The notes under the pieces were generated by a model, which searched no databases, was not told the origin of the DNA, and saw nothing but the letters and a program-made list of their open reading frames with translations. Made by a program: the position numbers and the translations under genes. This document shows positions 1 to 8,148 of a stretch of DNA of 64,000 nt, one piece after another. The DNA is from Rouxiella badensis (lineage in GTDB: Bacteria; Pseudomonadota; Gammaproteobacteria; Enterobacterales; Enterobacteriaceae): assembly GCF_002093665.1 (NCBI RefSeq), contig NZ_MRWE01000003.1, positions 124,001-188,000 of the forward strand. Reading direction: 5' to 3'. Positions within the stretch are counted from its first letter, which is position 1. Each line of letters starts with the position of its first letter.

Positions 1-858
1 ATCACCGGACTCGACGTTGACGTGTGCCGCGCGATTGCCGCAGCCGTCTTCGGCGATGCAACCAAAGTAAAATACACCCCGCTGACGGCGAAAGAGCGTT
101 TCACGGCACTGCAATCGGGTGAAGTCGATATCCTGTCGCGCAACACGACCTGGACTTCATCCCGCGATGGCGGCATGGGGATGATCTTCGCTGGCGTCAA
201 CTATTACGACGGCATCGGCTTCCTGACCCACAAGAAAGCCGGTCTGAAAAGTGCTAAAGAGCTCGACGGCGCGACCGTCTGTCTGCAGGCCGGTACCGAC
301 ACCGAGCTAAACGTGGCCGACTATTTTAAAGCCAACAAAATGTCCTTCACGCCGGTCACCTTTGACCGTTCAAGCGACAGCGCCAAGGCGTTAGAGTCAG
401 GCCGCTGCGACACCCTTTCTTCCGACCAGTCTCAGCTTTACGCCCTGCGCCAGTCACTGGGCAAACCGGATGACTATGTCGTTCTGCCTGAAGTTATCTC
501 CAAAGAGCCGCTGGGCCCGGTAGTACGTCGCGGTGACGAAGACTGGCTGGAAATCGTGCGCTGGTCGCTTTTCGCCATGCTGAACGCCGAAGAGATGGGC
601 GTGACCTCTAAAAACGTTGATGCGATGGCTGCTAACCCGACCACGCCTGATATGAGCAATCTGTTGGGTAAAACTGGCAAGTACGGTGAAGATCTGAAAT
701 TGCCGAATGATTTCGTAGTGAAAATCGTTAAACAGGTCGGTAACTACGGCGAAAGCTTTGACCGCAATGTCGGTGAAGGCAGCCCGCTGAAAATCGCGCG
801 CGGCCAGAATGCACTGTGGAACAAAGGCGGCATCCAGTACGCACCACCCGTTCGTTAA
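1..858 (+). CDS. aapJ: Polar amino-acid ABC transporter, periplasmic binding protein (5' partial)
   Basis: Reading frame 1 is open from the first base (ITGLDVDVCR), so the gene begins before the window; about 285 residues are seen and the signal peptide is missing. The protein is a family 3 periplasmic solute-binding protein. It has the ligand-site pattern LTAKERFTALQSGEVDILSRNTTWT and, later, ESGRCDTLSSDQSQLYALR. The long C-terminal part ending in WNKGGIQYAPPVR is typical of AapJ/BztA/YhdW proteins, which bind general L-amino acids and deliver them to the AapQM permease. Two permeases and the ATPase follow in order on the same strand. E. coli carries the related yhdWXYZ set. The exact substrate cannot be read from sequence. 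Confidence 0.92.
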   Translation: MTGLDVDVCRAIAAAVFGDATKVKYTPLTAKERFTALQSGEVDILSRNTTWTSSRDGGMGMIFAGVNYYDGIGFLTHKKAGLKSAKELDGATVCLQAGTDTELNVADYFKANKMSFTPVTFDRSSDSAKALESGRCDTLSSDQSQLYALRQSLGKPDDYVVLPEVISKEPLGPVVRRGDEDWLEIVRWSLFAMLNAEEMGVTSKNVDAMAANPTTPDMSNLLGKTGKYGEDLKLPNDFVVKIVKQVGNYGESFDRNVGEGSPLKIARGQNALWNKGGIQYAPPVR

Positions 859-870
859 TTCCTGCCGCAT

Positions 871-899
871 GGCGACACGTCAGTCCAGGGCGTGTCGCC
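871..899 (+). other. Intercistronic hairpin after the binding-protein gene
   Basis: GGCGACACG at 871-879 pairs perfectly with CGTGTCGCC at 891-899 around an 11-nt loop. No T-run follows. Such stems after binding-protein genes often protect the upstream mRNA or reduce transcription into the permease genes, giving more binding protein than permease. That role here is inference. Confidence 0.6.
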
Positions 900-949
900 T
901 CAACCAAGACCTGTAACACTCGAATTACCGCATACTGAGGCTGTCTCTT

Positions 950-2128
950 ATGTCGCAACGCCCAACCGAAAAAGTCGCGTTCTCTCTGCGTAACCCTGCG
1001 GTTCGCGCCTGGCTGTATCAAATTTTCGCGGTGGTGTTGCTGGTTGCCTGTCTGGGCTACCTGTTACACAACACCATTACCAATCTAACGACGCGAGGGA
1101 TCACCTCGGGATTTGATTTCTTGAGCCGCGGTGCCGGATTTGGCATCGTCCAACACCTGATTAGTTACGATGAAGGCGACACCTACGCCCGCGTCTTCTT
1201 CATTGGGCTGCTAAATACCCTGCTGGTCTCGGCACTGTGCATCGTCTTTGCGTCGATTCTTGGCTTCGTGGTCGGATTAGGGAGACTCTCCGACAACTGG
1301 CTTATCCGCAAGCTGTGCACCGTCTACATCGAGACCTTCCGTAATATTCCGCCGTTGCTGCAAATCTTCTTCTGGTACTTTGCCGTTTTGCGCAACCTGC
1401 CGGGTCCAAGACAGAGCCTGAACGCCTTCGACACGGTCTTTGCCAGCAACCGCGGTCTCTACCTGCCGTCTCCAGAGATGTCGTCAGGATTCTGGGCCGC
1501 GCTGGTTGCCCTGCTGTTGGCGGTCGGTGGCATTCTGTTTTTGAAACGCTATAACCATTTTCGTCAGATTCATACCGGTCTGGTGTGGCGCATCTGGCCG
1601 TGGTGCGTCGCGATGCTCATTCTGTTCCCGGCTTTGGCGCAGCTGATTTTCGGCCCGGCATTGCATTGGGACATTCCAAAGCTGAAAGGATTTAACTTCG
1701 GCGGCGGCGTGGTGCTTATCCCCGAGCTAGGGGCGCTGACGCTGGCGCTGTCGGTCTATACCTCAACCTTTATTGCCGAAGTCATTCGCTCCGGCATTCA
1801 GTCAGTATCTTATGGACAGCACGAAGCGGCGCGATCGCTTGGACTGCCGAATCCGGTCACGCTGCGTCAGGTTATTTTGCCGCAGGCGATGCGCGTCATT
1901 ATTCCGCCGCTGACCAGCCAGTATCTCAACATCGTCAAAAACTCCTCCCTGGCAGCGGCCATCGGGTATCCAGACATGGTGTCTCTGTTTGCCGGCACGG
2001 TACTCAATCAGACCGGACAGGCGATTGAGACGATTGCCATGACGATGTCAGTTTATCTGGTTATCAGCCTGGTAATTTCGTTCTTGATGAACATTTATAA
2101 CCGCCGCATCGCGCTGGTTGAGCGTTAA
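950..2128 (+). CDS. aapQ: Amino-acid ABC transporter permease, AapQ/YhdX type
   Basis: Inner-membrane permease of 392 residues, the usual length for YhdX/AapQ (about 390-400). The N-terminus is cytoplasmic, then a hydrophobic segment lies near residues 23-45. The His/Glu/Gln/Arg/opine permease domain follows, and near its C-terminus is the EAA-type coupling loop (HEAARSLGLPNPVTLRQVILPQAMRVIIPP) that contacts the ATPase. A GAGG lies about 10 bases before the ATG at 950. The gene is 91 bp after the binding protein and 9 bp before the second permease, so it belongs to the four-gene operon. It should pair with the next gene as a heterodimeric channel. Confidence 0.92.
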   Translation: MSQRPTEKVAFSLRNPAVRAWLYQIFAVVLLVACLGYLLHNTITNLTTRGITSGFDFLSRGAGFGIVQHLISYDEGDTYARVFFIGLLNTLLVSALCIVFASILGFVVGLGRLSDNWLIRKLCTVYIETFRNIPPLLQIFFWYFAVLRNLPGPRQSLNAFDTVFASNRGLYLPSPEMSSGFWAALVALLLAVGGILFLKRYNHFRQIHTGLVWRIWPWCVAMLILFPALAQLIFGPALHWDIPKLKGFNFGGGVVLIPELGALTLALSVYTSTFIAEVIRSGIQSVSYGQHEAARSLGLPNPVTLRQVILPQAMRVIIPPLTSQYLNIVKNSSLAAAIGYPDMVSLFAGTVLNQTGQAIETIAMTMSVYLVISLVISFLMNIYNRRIALVER

Positions 2129-2137
2129 GGGAAGCGA

Positions 2138-3247
2138 ATGACGATGACAACACTCCCGCACTCTGTAAGGGGCGCCAAGCCCGGCACCCCCTTCGGCAAC
2201 GCCGTACTTTGGGCGCGTAAAAATCTGTTCTCCAGCGGGTTCAACAGCCTGCTGACCCTGCTGTTCCTCTGGCTGCTGTGGGAACTGGTCCCGCCGCTGC
2301 TGAACTGGGTTATTTTTCAGGCCAACTGGGTCGGCACCACCCGAGCAGACTGTACAAAACAGGGAGCCTGCTGGGTGTTTATCCACGCCCGCTTCGGCCA
2401 GTTTATGTATGGGCTTTATCCAACCGACCAGCGCTGGCGCATCAATACCACGCTGATTGTCTGTCTGCTTTCGCTGGTGCCGATGTTTACCGCGAAGATG
2501 CCGCGCCGTGGGCTGTACGTCGCATGCTGGGCCGTGGCCTTCCCGGTCTTTACCTGGTTCATGCTCTACGGGGGATTCTTCGGCCTGAGTCGCGTCGAGA
2601 CCTATCAGTGGGGCGGGCTGACCTTGACGCTAGTCATTGCCGCCGTCGGTATCGCGGGTGCGCTGCCGCTGGGCATTCTGCTGGCGCTGGCTCGACGATC
2701 TTCTCTACCGATCGTGCGCGTGCTGTCGGTGATTTTCATCGAATTCTGGCGCGGCGTGCCGCTCATTACCGTGCTGTTCATGTCCTCGGTCATGCTGCCG
2801 CTGTTTATGAGCGAAGGCACCAGCATTGACAAGCTGGTCCGCGCGTTGGTCGGCGTGGTGCTGTTCCAGTCGGCCTATGTCGCGGAAGTGGTGCGCGGCG
2901 GCCTGCAGGCGCTGCCGAAAGGGCAGACCGAGGCGGCACAATCGCTGGCGCTTGGCTACTGGAGAACGCAGATGCTGGTCATTCTGCCGCAGGCGCTGAA
3001 GATGGTGATACCGGGTCTGGTCAACACCATCATTGCGCTGTTCAAAGACACCAGCCTGGTGATCATCATCGGTTTGATGGACTTTTTCAGCAGCGTGCAG
3101 CAGGCGACCGTCGCTCCCGAATGGCTAGGCATGTCGACCGAAGGCTATGTCTTCGCCGCCGCCGTTTATTGGATTTTCTGTTTTAGCATGTCGCGTTATA
3201 GCCAGCATTTGGAAAAACGCTTCCACACCGGGCATTCAGGACACTGA
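2138..3247 (+). CDS. aapM: Amino-acid ABC transporter permease, AapM/YhdY type
   Basis: Second permease subunit, 369 residues (YhdY of E. coli is about 367). The N-terminal third holds extra transmembrane segments, a hallmark of AapM-type subunits. The conserved permease domain carries an EAA loop (TEAAQSLALGYWRTQMLVILPQALKMVIPG) and a C-terminal membrane span. The ATG at 2138 follows AAGGGAAGCG, a good ribosome site, 9 bp after the stop of aapQ. With AapQ it forms the membrane channel for polar and general L-amino acids. Nothing looks disrupted. Confidence 0.92.
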   Translation: MTMTTLPHSVRGAKPGTPFGNAVLWARKNLFSSGFNSLLTLLFLWLLWELVPPLLNWVIFQANWVGTTRADCTKQGACWVFIHARFGQFMYGLYPTDQRWRINTTLIVCLLSLVPMFTAKMPRRGLYVACWAVAFPVFTWFMLYGGFFGLSRVETYQWGGLTLTLVIAAVGIAGALPLGILLALARRSSLPIVRVLSVIFIEFWRGVPLITVLFMSSVMLPLFMSEGTSIDKLVRALVGVVLFQSAYVAEVVRGGLQALPKGQTEAAQSLALGYWRTQMLVILPQALKMVIPGLVNTIIALFKDTSLVIIIGLMDFFSSVQQATVAPEWLGMSTEGYVFAAAVYWIFCFSMSRYSQHLEKRFHTGHSGH

Positions 3248-3255
3248 GGTAAACA

Positions 3256-4017
3256 ATGAGCGACTATAACGTCACCGAAACTAAAAAAATGATGATTACG
3301 CTGGAAGACGTTAACAAGTGGTACGGGCAGTTCCACGTGTTGAAAGGCATCAATCTGAACGTAACGTCAGGCGAACGAATCGTTTTATGCGGGCCATCCG
3401 GCTCGGGTAAATCGACCACCATTCGCTGCATCAACCATCTTGAAGAGCACCAGCAGGGACGTATCGTCGTGGACGGCACCGAACTGAACGACGATTTGCG
3501 CAACATTGAGCGCATTCGTACCGAGGTCGGCATGGTGTTCCAGCACTTCAACTTGTTCCCGCATCTGACGGTGCTTCAGAACTGCACGCTGGCACCTTGC
3601 TGGGTGCGCAAGATGCCGAAGAAGGACGCGGAAGAGCTGGCGATGAAATACCTCAAGCGCGTGCGCATCGCCGAGCATGCCCACAAGTTCCCGGGACAGC
3701 TTTCAGGCGGTCAGCAGCAGCGCGTTGCCATCGCCCGTTCGCTGTGTATGAAACCGAAAATCATGCTGTTTGACGAGCCTACCTCGGCCCTTGACCCAGA
3801 GATGGTCAAAGAGGTGCTGGATACCATGATTGGTCTCGCCGAAGAAGGGATGACGATGCTTTGCGTGACCCACGAGATGGGCTTTGCACGCACCGTGGCG
3901 GACAGGGTTATCTTTATGGACAGGGGGGAGATTGTAGAGCAGGCACCGCCGGAAGAGTTCTTCGCGAATCCTAAGTCAGCCAGGACGCGCGAGTTCCTGG
4001 CGCAAATTATTCACTAA
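3256..4017 (+). CDS. aapP: Amino-acid ABC transporter ATPase, AapP/YhdZ type
   Basis: Cytoplasmic ATPase of 253 residues that powers the AapQM channel. The Walker A motif GPSGSGKS is at residues 46-53. The [15 protein letters not shown] signature lies near residue 154, followed by the Walker B stretch [13 protein letters not shown] and an H-loop (VTHEMGFAR). These are the marks of the polar amino-acid ATPase subfamily (GlnQ/HisP/YhdZ). GAGGTAAACA precedes the ATG, 8 bp after aapM. It is the last gene of the operon; a strong inverted repeat follows. Confidence 0.95.
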   Translation: MSDYNVTETKKMMITLEDVNKWYGQFHVLKGINLNVTSGERIVLCGPSGSGKSTTIRCINHLEEHQQGRIVVDGTELNDDLRNIERIRTEVGMVFQHFNLFPHLTVLQNCTLAPCWVRKMPKKDAEELAMKYLKRVRIAEHAHKFPGQLSGGQQQRVAIARSLCMKPKIMLFDEPTSALDPEMVKEVLDTMIGLAEEGMTMLCVTHEMGFARTVADRVIFMDRGEIVEQAPPEEFFANPKSARTREFLAQIIH

Positions 4018-4022
4018 CTTAC

Positions 4023-4062
4023 CGGCCAACCGGCGCACCTCACGGGTTGCGCCGGTTGGCCG
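4023..4062. terminator. 15-bp perfect hairpin between convergent genes
   Basis: CGGCCAACCGGCGCA at 4023-4037 pairs perfectly with 4048-4062, loop 10 nt. It lies 6 bp after the aapP stop and 6 bp from the end of the oppositely oriented lrgB-like gene. There is no clear T-run on either side. A transcription block or mRNA-protecting stem serving both operons is the likely role. Confidence 0.65.
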
Positions 4063-4067
4063 CAGTA

Positions 4068-4757
4068 TCACCACATATAGCGGCCAATCAAGGGCGCGAT
4101 CAGTACCGTCATCACCCCCGCTAGCATCATCACCAGACTCGAGACCACGCCCTCTTCGGCGCCCATTTGGTAGGCCTTGGCCGTCCCCGCACCGTGTGAT
4201 GCCGCACCCAGCCCGGCCCCTTTCGCCAGCGCGCTGCGCACCGCGAGACGCAGGAACAGCAGGTCGCCAACCGCCATGCCGAATACACCGGTTATCACCA
4301 CAAACAGCGCCACCAGATCAGGCTGACCGCCCTCCTGTTTCGCCGCCGCCAACGCAAACGGTGTGGTGATCGAACGCACGGCAAGACTGCGCTGTATTTC
4401 TTCCGGCAGCATCAGCACCCGCGCCAACCACACCGAGCTAAACACCGCGACGGTAATTGCCGTCACCACGCCCGCGCTCAGGGAAATCCAGTGACGACGA
4501 ATAATAGCCATGTTCTCATACACCGGCACCGCGAAAGCGATAGTCGACGGTCCCAGCAACCACAGCAGCCAGTGGGTTTCGCCGATATAGTCTTTATAGG
4601 AGACGCGCGTCACCACCAGCAGCACCACCAGTACCACCGGGGTAAACACCAACGGCATAAACAGCAAGCTTCGACGCCAGCGATAGAGCCTTTTGTTGGC
4701 GTAATACAGCACCAGCGTGATGGCGAAACAGAGAATACTGATCGATAAATCAATCAT
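4068..4757 (-). CDS. LrgB/CidB family membrane protein (YohK-like)
   Basis: Membrane protein of 229 residues, close to E. coli YohK (231). Six or more hydrophobic segments span the protein. The family signature SVTTPFALAAA-like (here VRSITTPFALAAAKQEGG) and the C-terminal GAASHGAGTAKAYQMGAEEGVVSSLVMMLAGVM block are characteristic of LrgB/CidB/YohK. In Staphylococcus these act with the holin-like LrgA/CidA partner in murein hydrolase control and metabolite export. In Gram-negatives, roles in pyruvate or glycolate export have been suggested for relatives. The start overlaps the end of the LrgA-like gene by 8 bp, so the pair is co-translated. Confidence 0.88.
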   Translation of the reverse strand: MIDLSISILCFAITLVLYYANKRLYRWRRSLLFMPLVFTPVVLVVLLVVTRVSYKDYIGETHWLLWLLGPSTIAFAVPVYENMAIIRRHWISLSAGVVTAITVAVFSSVWLARVLMLPEEIQRSLAVRSITTPFALAAAKQEGGQPDLVALFVVITGVFGMAVGDLLFLRLAVRSALAKGAGLGAASHGAGTAKAYQMGAEEGVVSSLVMMLAGVMTVLIAPLIGRYMW

Positions 4758-5193
4758 GTTCGGCCTTCTGCAACGCTTGTGCGTTTTTTCTCTCCGCCAT
4801 CCTCAGTTCCAGCTTATAGACTTTATCGACCACCACCGCCGTCGCCCCCAGTGTCAAAATAGTGCTAATACCAATCACCAGAAAAATCTTCCATCCCTCG
4901 ACCATCAACAGCTGGGCGTAGTTGACTACCGCGACCACAGCAGGCACGAAAAACAGCAGCATTTCGGCCAGCAGCCAGCGAGAACCGGCCTTTACCCAAC
5001 TCAGTGGCAGTACGCGAAAGGCGATAAGCAGCAACATCATCAGCATACCGACAATATTGGCGGGCAGCGGCAGATGCAGCGCACCGACCAAGCGGTCTGC
5101 GACCATAAAAAGTAACGCGTACAGCACAACCTGAATCGGTACCTGAAAGCGCGTGAGCAACGACGGCGCTTTCAGGCGCAACGCCAACATCAT
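4750..5193 (-). CDS. LrgA/CidA family holin-like protein (YohJ-like)
   Basis: Small membrane protein of 147 residues with about four hydrophobic segments. The family core LPANIVGMLMMLLLIAFRVLP, followed by AEMLLFFVPAVVAVV, is that of LrgA/CidA/YohJ. It is the first gene of a two-gene minus-strand operon and overlaps the LrgB-like gene. Two adjacent ATG codons occur at the start (5191-5193 and 5188-5190) and I cannot decide between them. The charged tail (KLELRMAERKNAQALQKAEHD) is somewhat longer than in YohJ (132 residues). A divergent LysR regulator lies 123 bp upstream and probably controls it. Confidence 0.87.
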   Translation of the reverse strand: MMLALRLKAPSLLTRFQVPIQVVLYALLFMVADRLVGALHLPLPANIVGMLMMLLLIAFRVLPLSWVKAGSRWLLAEMLLFFVPAVVAVVNYAQLLMVEGWKIFLVIGISTILTLGATAVVVDKVYKLELRMAERKNAQALQKAEHD

Positions 5194-5282
5194 GGGGTCT
5201 GACCTCGGGGGACGAATAATTAGAGATTTCAGTATACGGCGAGGAGAAACCCGTTAAGAAATGAATTAAAATTATCCAAATG

Positions 5283-5297
5283 ATTCCAAATTGGAAT
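5283..5297. promoter_or_regulatory. Candidate LysR-type operator between lrgA-like and lysR genes
   Basis: ATTCCAAATTGGAAT is an interrupted palindrome (arms ATTCCAA and TTGGAAT) and fits the T-N11-A core of LysR-type boxes. It lies 20 bp before the ATG of the LysR regulator and within the divergent promoter region, where autoregulation and lrgAB activation would be expected. Assignment rests on position and symmetry only. Confidence 0.55.
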
Positions 5298-5316
5298 GTT
5301 AGGTCACTGGAGCCTT

Positions 5317-6222
5317 ATGGACGTTCGCACCCTGCGCTATTTCGTTGAAGTCGTTCGCCAGCAGAGTTTTACCCGCGCGGCGGAAAAACTGTTTGTCACT
5401 CAGCCGACCATCAGCAAGATGCTACGCAATCTGGAGGAGGAGCTGGAGTGTACGCTGCTCATCCGCGAAGGGCGTCGCCTGCGGTTGACCGACAGCGGAC
5501 AAGCGCTTTACCAGCGCGGCCTGAATATCCTGGAGGAGTTTCGTCAGCTTGAGGCCGAGTTGGAAGACATTAATGACGTCAAACGTGGCCTGCTGCGGCT
5601 CGGCGTACCGCCGATGGTGGGCACGCAGATGGCTCCCCTGATTGGTGAGTTTCGTCAGCATTATCCTGGTATCGAACTGATTATTTCAGAGTTTGGCGGC
5701 CTGACCGTGCAACAGGCAGTGCTTTCAGGCGAGCTGGATCTGGCGCTCACTGCCCTACCCATCGACCCCGCGCTGCCGATTACCTCACAGCTGCTGTTTA
5801 GCCATCCTTTATGCGTGGTGGTGCCGAAAACCGCCTGTTGGCTCAACCGCAGCAGCGTGACGCTCAGCGAACTGAGCGATGAAAGCATATTGATTTATAA
5901 CGAAGATTTTGCGCTTTATCGACAGTTGCTGGACGCCTTTAGCGCCCACGGTTTCACGCCGAAGATAGCCGCACGCAGCGGCCAATGGGATTTTCTTGCC
6001 GCGATGGTACAGGCCGGAATGGGTATTGCCATCCTGCCCGAGCCAGTGTGCCAGCGTCTGGACGGCGAGAAGCTACTTTGGCTGCCGCTGACCCCAACCC
6101 TGCTGTGGCAGTTAGGTCTCATCTGGCGGCAGGGCAGCTATCTGTCGCAGAGCGCACAGGCGTGGATAGCACGCAGCCGAGAGTTTTGGCCAGAGAGCCT
6201 TATTCCTGAGCCAAGACCATAA
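5317..6222 (+). CDS. LysR-family regulator divergent from lrgAB-like operon (CidR-like)
   Basis: Transcription regulator of 301 residues from the ATG at 5317; an upstream in-frame start at 5296 is less likely because GGAGCC sits just before 5317 and the winged-helix domain begins at once (MDVRTLRYFVEVVRQQSFTRAAEKLFVTQPTISKML). The helix-turn-helix covers about residues 1-60 and the effector-binding periplasmic-protein-like fold about 90-295. Regulators of this type beside lrgAB/cidAB are called CidR or AlsR-like and respond to small acids in Gram-positives. The effector here is unknown. A terminator follows. Confidence 0.88.
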   Translation: MDVRTLRYFVEVVRQQSFTRAAEKLFVTQPTISKMLRNLEEELECTLLIREGRRLRLTDSGQALYQRGLNILEEFRQLEAELEDINDVKRGLLRLGVPPMVGTQMAPLIGEFRQHYPGIELIISEFGGLTVQQAVLSGELDLALTALPIDPALPITSQLLFSHPLCVVVPKTACWLNRSSVTLSELSDESILIYNEDFALYRQLLDAFSAHGFTPKIAARSGQWDFLAAMVQAGMGIAILPEPVCQRLDGEKLLWLPLTPTLLWQLGLIWRQGSYLSQSAQAWIARSREFWPESLIPEPRP

Positions 6223-6223
6223 A

Positions 6224-6255
6224 AAAGGCCCACGGGCGTTAACCGGCGGGCCTTT
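6224..6255. terminator. Bidirectional terminator between lysR and antiporter genes
   Basis: AAAAAGGCCCACGGG at 6222-6236 pairs imperfectly with CCGGCGGGCCTTT at 6243-6255. There are A residues on the left and Ts on the right, so it can stop transcription in both directions between the convergent genes. Confidence 0.75.
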
Positions 6256-6276
6256 CAAGCGGTTCAAAGGCAGGGA

Positions 6277-7923
6277 TTACACCTCTTTTTCGACCAGCAG
6301 CGCCTCCAGTAAATCGAGGTCATGAAGCAGTTTTTGCAGCGTCTCGTTGCTAATACGCTGGGTGGCACGCAGGTGATAAAGCTCGCCCCGCTCCGCACGC
6401 AGCGCCGTCAGGCGGAAACGTCGCTCAAGGTTTTCCAGCATCAGCGCGTGTTCGATGTCGTCTTTACCGACCGTGCGTCGGCGCAGATTTCCCACCACCC
6501 GCGAACTGATTTCCTTCAGCGTTTGCTCGTCAATATTCTCTTCCGAATCGGCGGCAAGACGCTCTTCCATCTTGTGCAGGCTCTCAATCGCGACCTCAGC
6601 AGCCACGGCGCGAGCCATACGTTCTTCTTCGCGGTAGGAGGACTTGTCCACAACCACGCCGCGCAGCAGGAAAGGCAACGCCACCACACCGGCAATCAGC
6701 GAGAACAAGATCACCCCAGCGGCCAAAAAGACCAGCTGATAGCGCGACGGGAAGGCCGAACCATCGGCCAGGAACAGGGGAATCGACAGCACACCGGCCA
6801 GCGTAATCGCGCCACGAACGCCCGCAAACGAGGCAACCCACAGCTCACGCGTCGAGAAACTGCCAAAGGTCAGCGGACGCTTCTTCAGCAGGCGGTTGCT
6901 GAAGTTCTTCATCAGCCACAGCCAGGCGAAACGCAGCAGCAACAGGGCGAAGTAGATGACGGCAACGTCGGCGAACAGGTGCCAGGTGACGATGCTCGGG
7001 TCATGCGTTGCCTGGTCCAGCGAGCTCTCGAGAATGCCCGGCAGCTGCAGGCCCAACATGATAAACACCATGCCGTTAAACACAAATTCGAGCATCGCCC
7101 AGACGCTGTTTGCGCGCAGGCGCATCGCCAGCGGTGCATTGCGAATAATGCCCGACTGACTGATGGTCATACCGGCGGCCACGGCGGCCAGAATGCCTGA
7201 AACGCCAATGTGTTCGGCAATCAGATAGGAGGCAAACGGCAGCAGGAGCAGCAGAACGATTTGCGTCGCCGGGTCGTCGCCGCTCCAGCGGCTCATGATG
7301 CGCAGCGACTTACTGTACAGCCAGGTCACGGCGACGCCGGCCAACAGACCGCCGATGGCCACTTTGAGGAACTCGACCGTCGCACCCGGCACAGTGAAGA
7401 CCATAGTCCCCATCGCCACCGCGATGGCGAACTTCAACGATACCAGGCCCGACGCGTCATTCATCAGCGCCTCGCCTTCGAGGATACCCATGATCGATTT
7501 CGGAATACGCCCCTTACCGACGATACCCGACAGGGCCACGGCGTCCGTCGGTGACAGTACGGCGGCCAGCGCGAAGGCGGCGACCAAGGGAATATTCGGC
7601 ACCATCATGTAAATCAGATACCCCACCCCAACTACGGTGACCAGCACCAATGCGAGCGCCAGCCCAAGGATCTCTCGCCCTTTGTGCAGGAATTCGCGCA
7701 TCGGCGTCTTCCAGCCATCGGCGAACAGCAACGGCGGAATGAACAGCACGAGGAACAAGTCAGGATCGAAATCGACGTGTAAACCAAAGTTGGGCCACGC
7801 GAGCAATGCCCCCACGGCGATTTGCATAAGAGGAAGTGGAACCTGGAACGGCAACATCCTGGTAACGACACCGGAGAGCGACACCACCAGAATCAAAATA
7901 AGGATGGTAAAAAATATTTCCAT
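6277..7923 (-). CDS. yjcE: Na+/H+ antiporter, CPA1 family (YjcE-like)
   Basis: Inner-membrane monovalent cation/proton antiporter of 548 residues, matching E. coli YjcE (549). About twelve hydrophobic segments occupy residues 1-410. The conserved CPA1 ion-binding region is visible: LSPTDAVALSGIVGKG then EGEALMNDASGLVSLKFAIA, which carries the ND pair. A hydrophilic C-terminal domain from about residue 420 is rich in charged helices, as usual for NhaP-type proteins. Next to it lies the ghxP-like gene, as in E. coli (yjcD-yjcE). About 225 bp separate the two genes, so it probably has its own promoter. Confidence 0.92.
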   Translation of the reverse strand: MEIFFTILILILVVSLSGVVTRMLPFQVPLPLMQIAVGALLAWPNFGLHVDFDPDLFLVLFIPPLLFADGWKTPMREFLHKGREILGLALALVLVTVVGVGYLIYMMVPNIPLVAAFALAAVLSPTDAVALSGIVGKGRIPKSIMGILEGEALMNDASGLVSLKFAIAVAMGTMVFTVPGATVEFLKVAIGGLLAGVAVTWLYSKSLRIMSRWSGDDPATQIVLLLLLPFASYLIAEHIGVSGILAAVAAGMTISQSGIIRNAPLAMRLRANSVWAMLEFVFNGMVFIMLGLQLPGILESSLDQATHDPSIVTWHLFADVAVIYFALLLLRFAWLWLMKNFSNRLLKKRPLTFGSFSTRELWVASFAGVRGAITLAGVLSIPLFLADGSAFPSRYQLVFLAAGVILFSLIAGVVALPFLLRGVVVDKSSYREEERMARAVAAEVAIESLHKMEERLAADSEENIDEQTLKEISSRVVGNLRRRTVGKDDIEHALMLENLERRFRLTALRAERGELYHLRATQRISNETLQKLLHDLDLLEALLVEKEV

Positions 7924-8108
7924 GCTTTCCTTAGACTCTTGTTATTAGGTTAATGCTTAAAGCTGGACGCAGGCCGGGCCTGCACGACAATTTGATAGTA
8001 AAACATTTTAACAATGGATAAAAATTGCAGACGTCTGAAAGTGAAGTGTAAATGTTGTTAACAAACTTTGTTGGTTTATGAATGCGGGGGAAGAAGAAAC
8101 AAGCGACT

Positions 8109-8133
8109 TTCCCCCGCGACAGGCGCGGGGGAA
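8109..8133 (-). terminator. Hairpin downstream of ghxP
   Basis: TTCCCCCGCG at 8109-8118 pairs perfectly with CGCGGGGGAA at 8124-8133, loop 5 nt, 15 bp after the ghxP stop. On the minus strand a T-rich but interrupted stretch follows. Confidence 0.6.
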
Positions 8134-8148
8134 GCGTGAGAGAGGACG

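Noticed and set aside
6322-7200. 292-codon plus-strand open frame opposite the Na+/H+ antiporter gene
   Set aside because: It is a mirror of the yjcE coding frame, with His/Gln/Arg-rich composition typical of antisense frames and no ribosome site.
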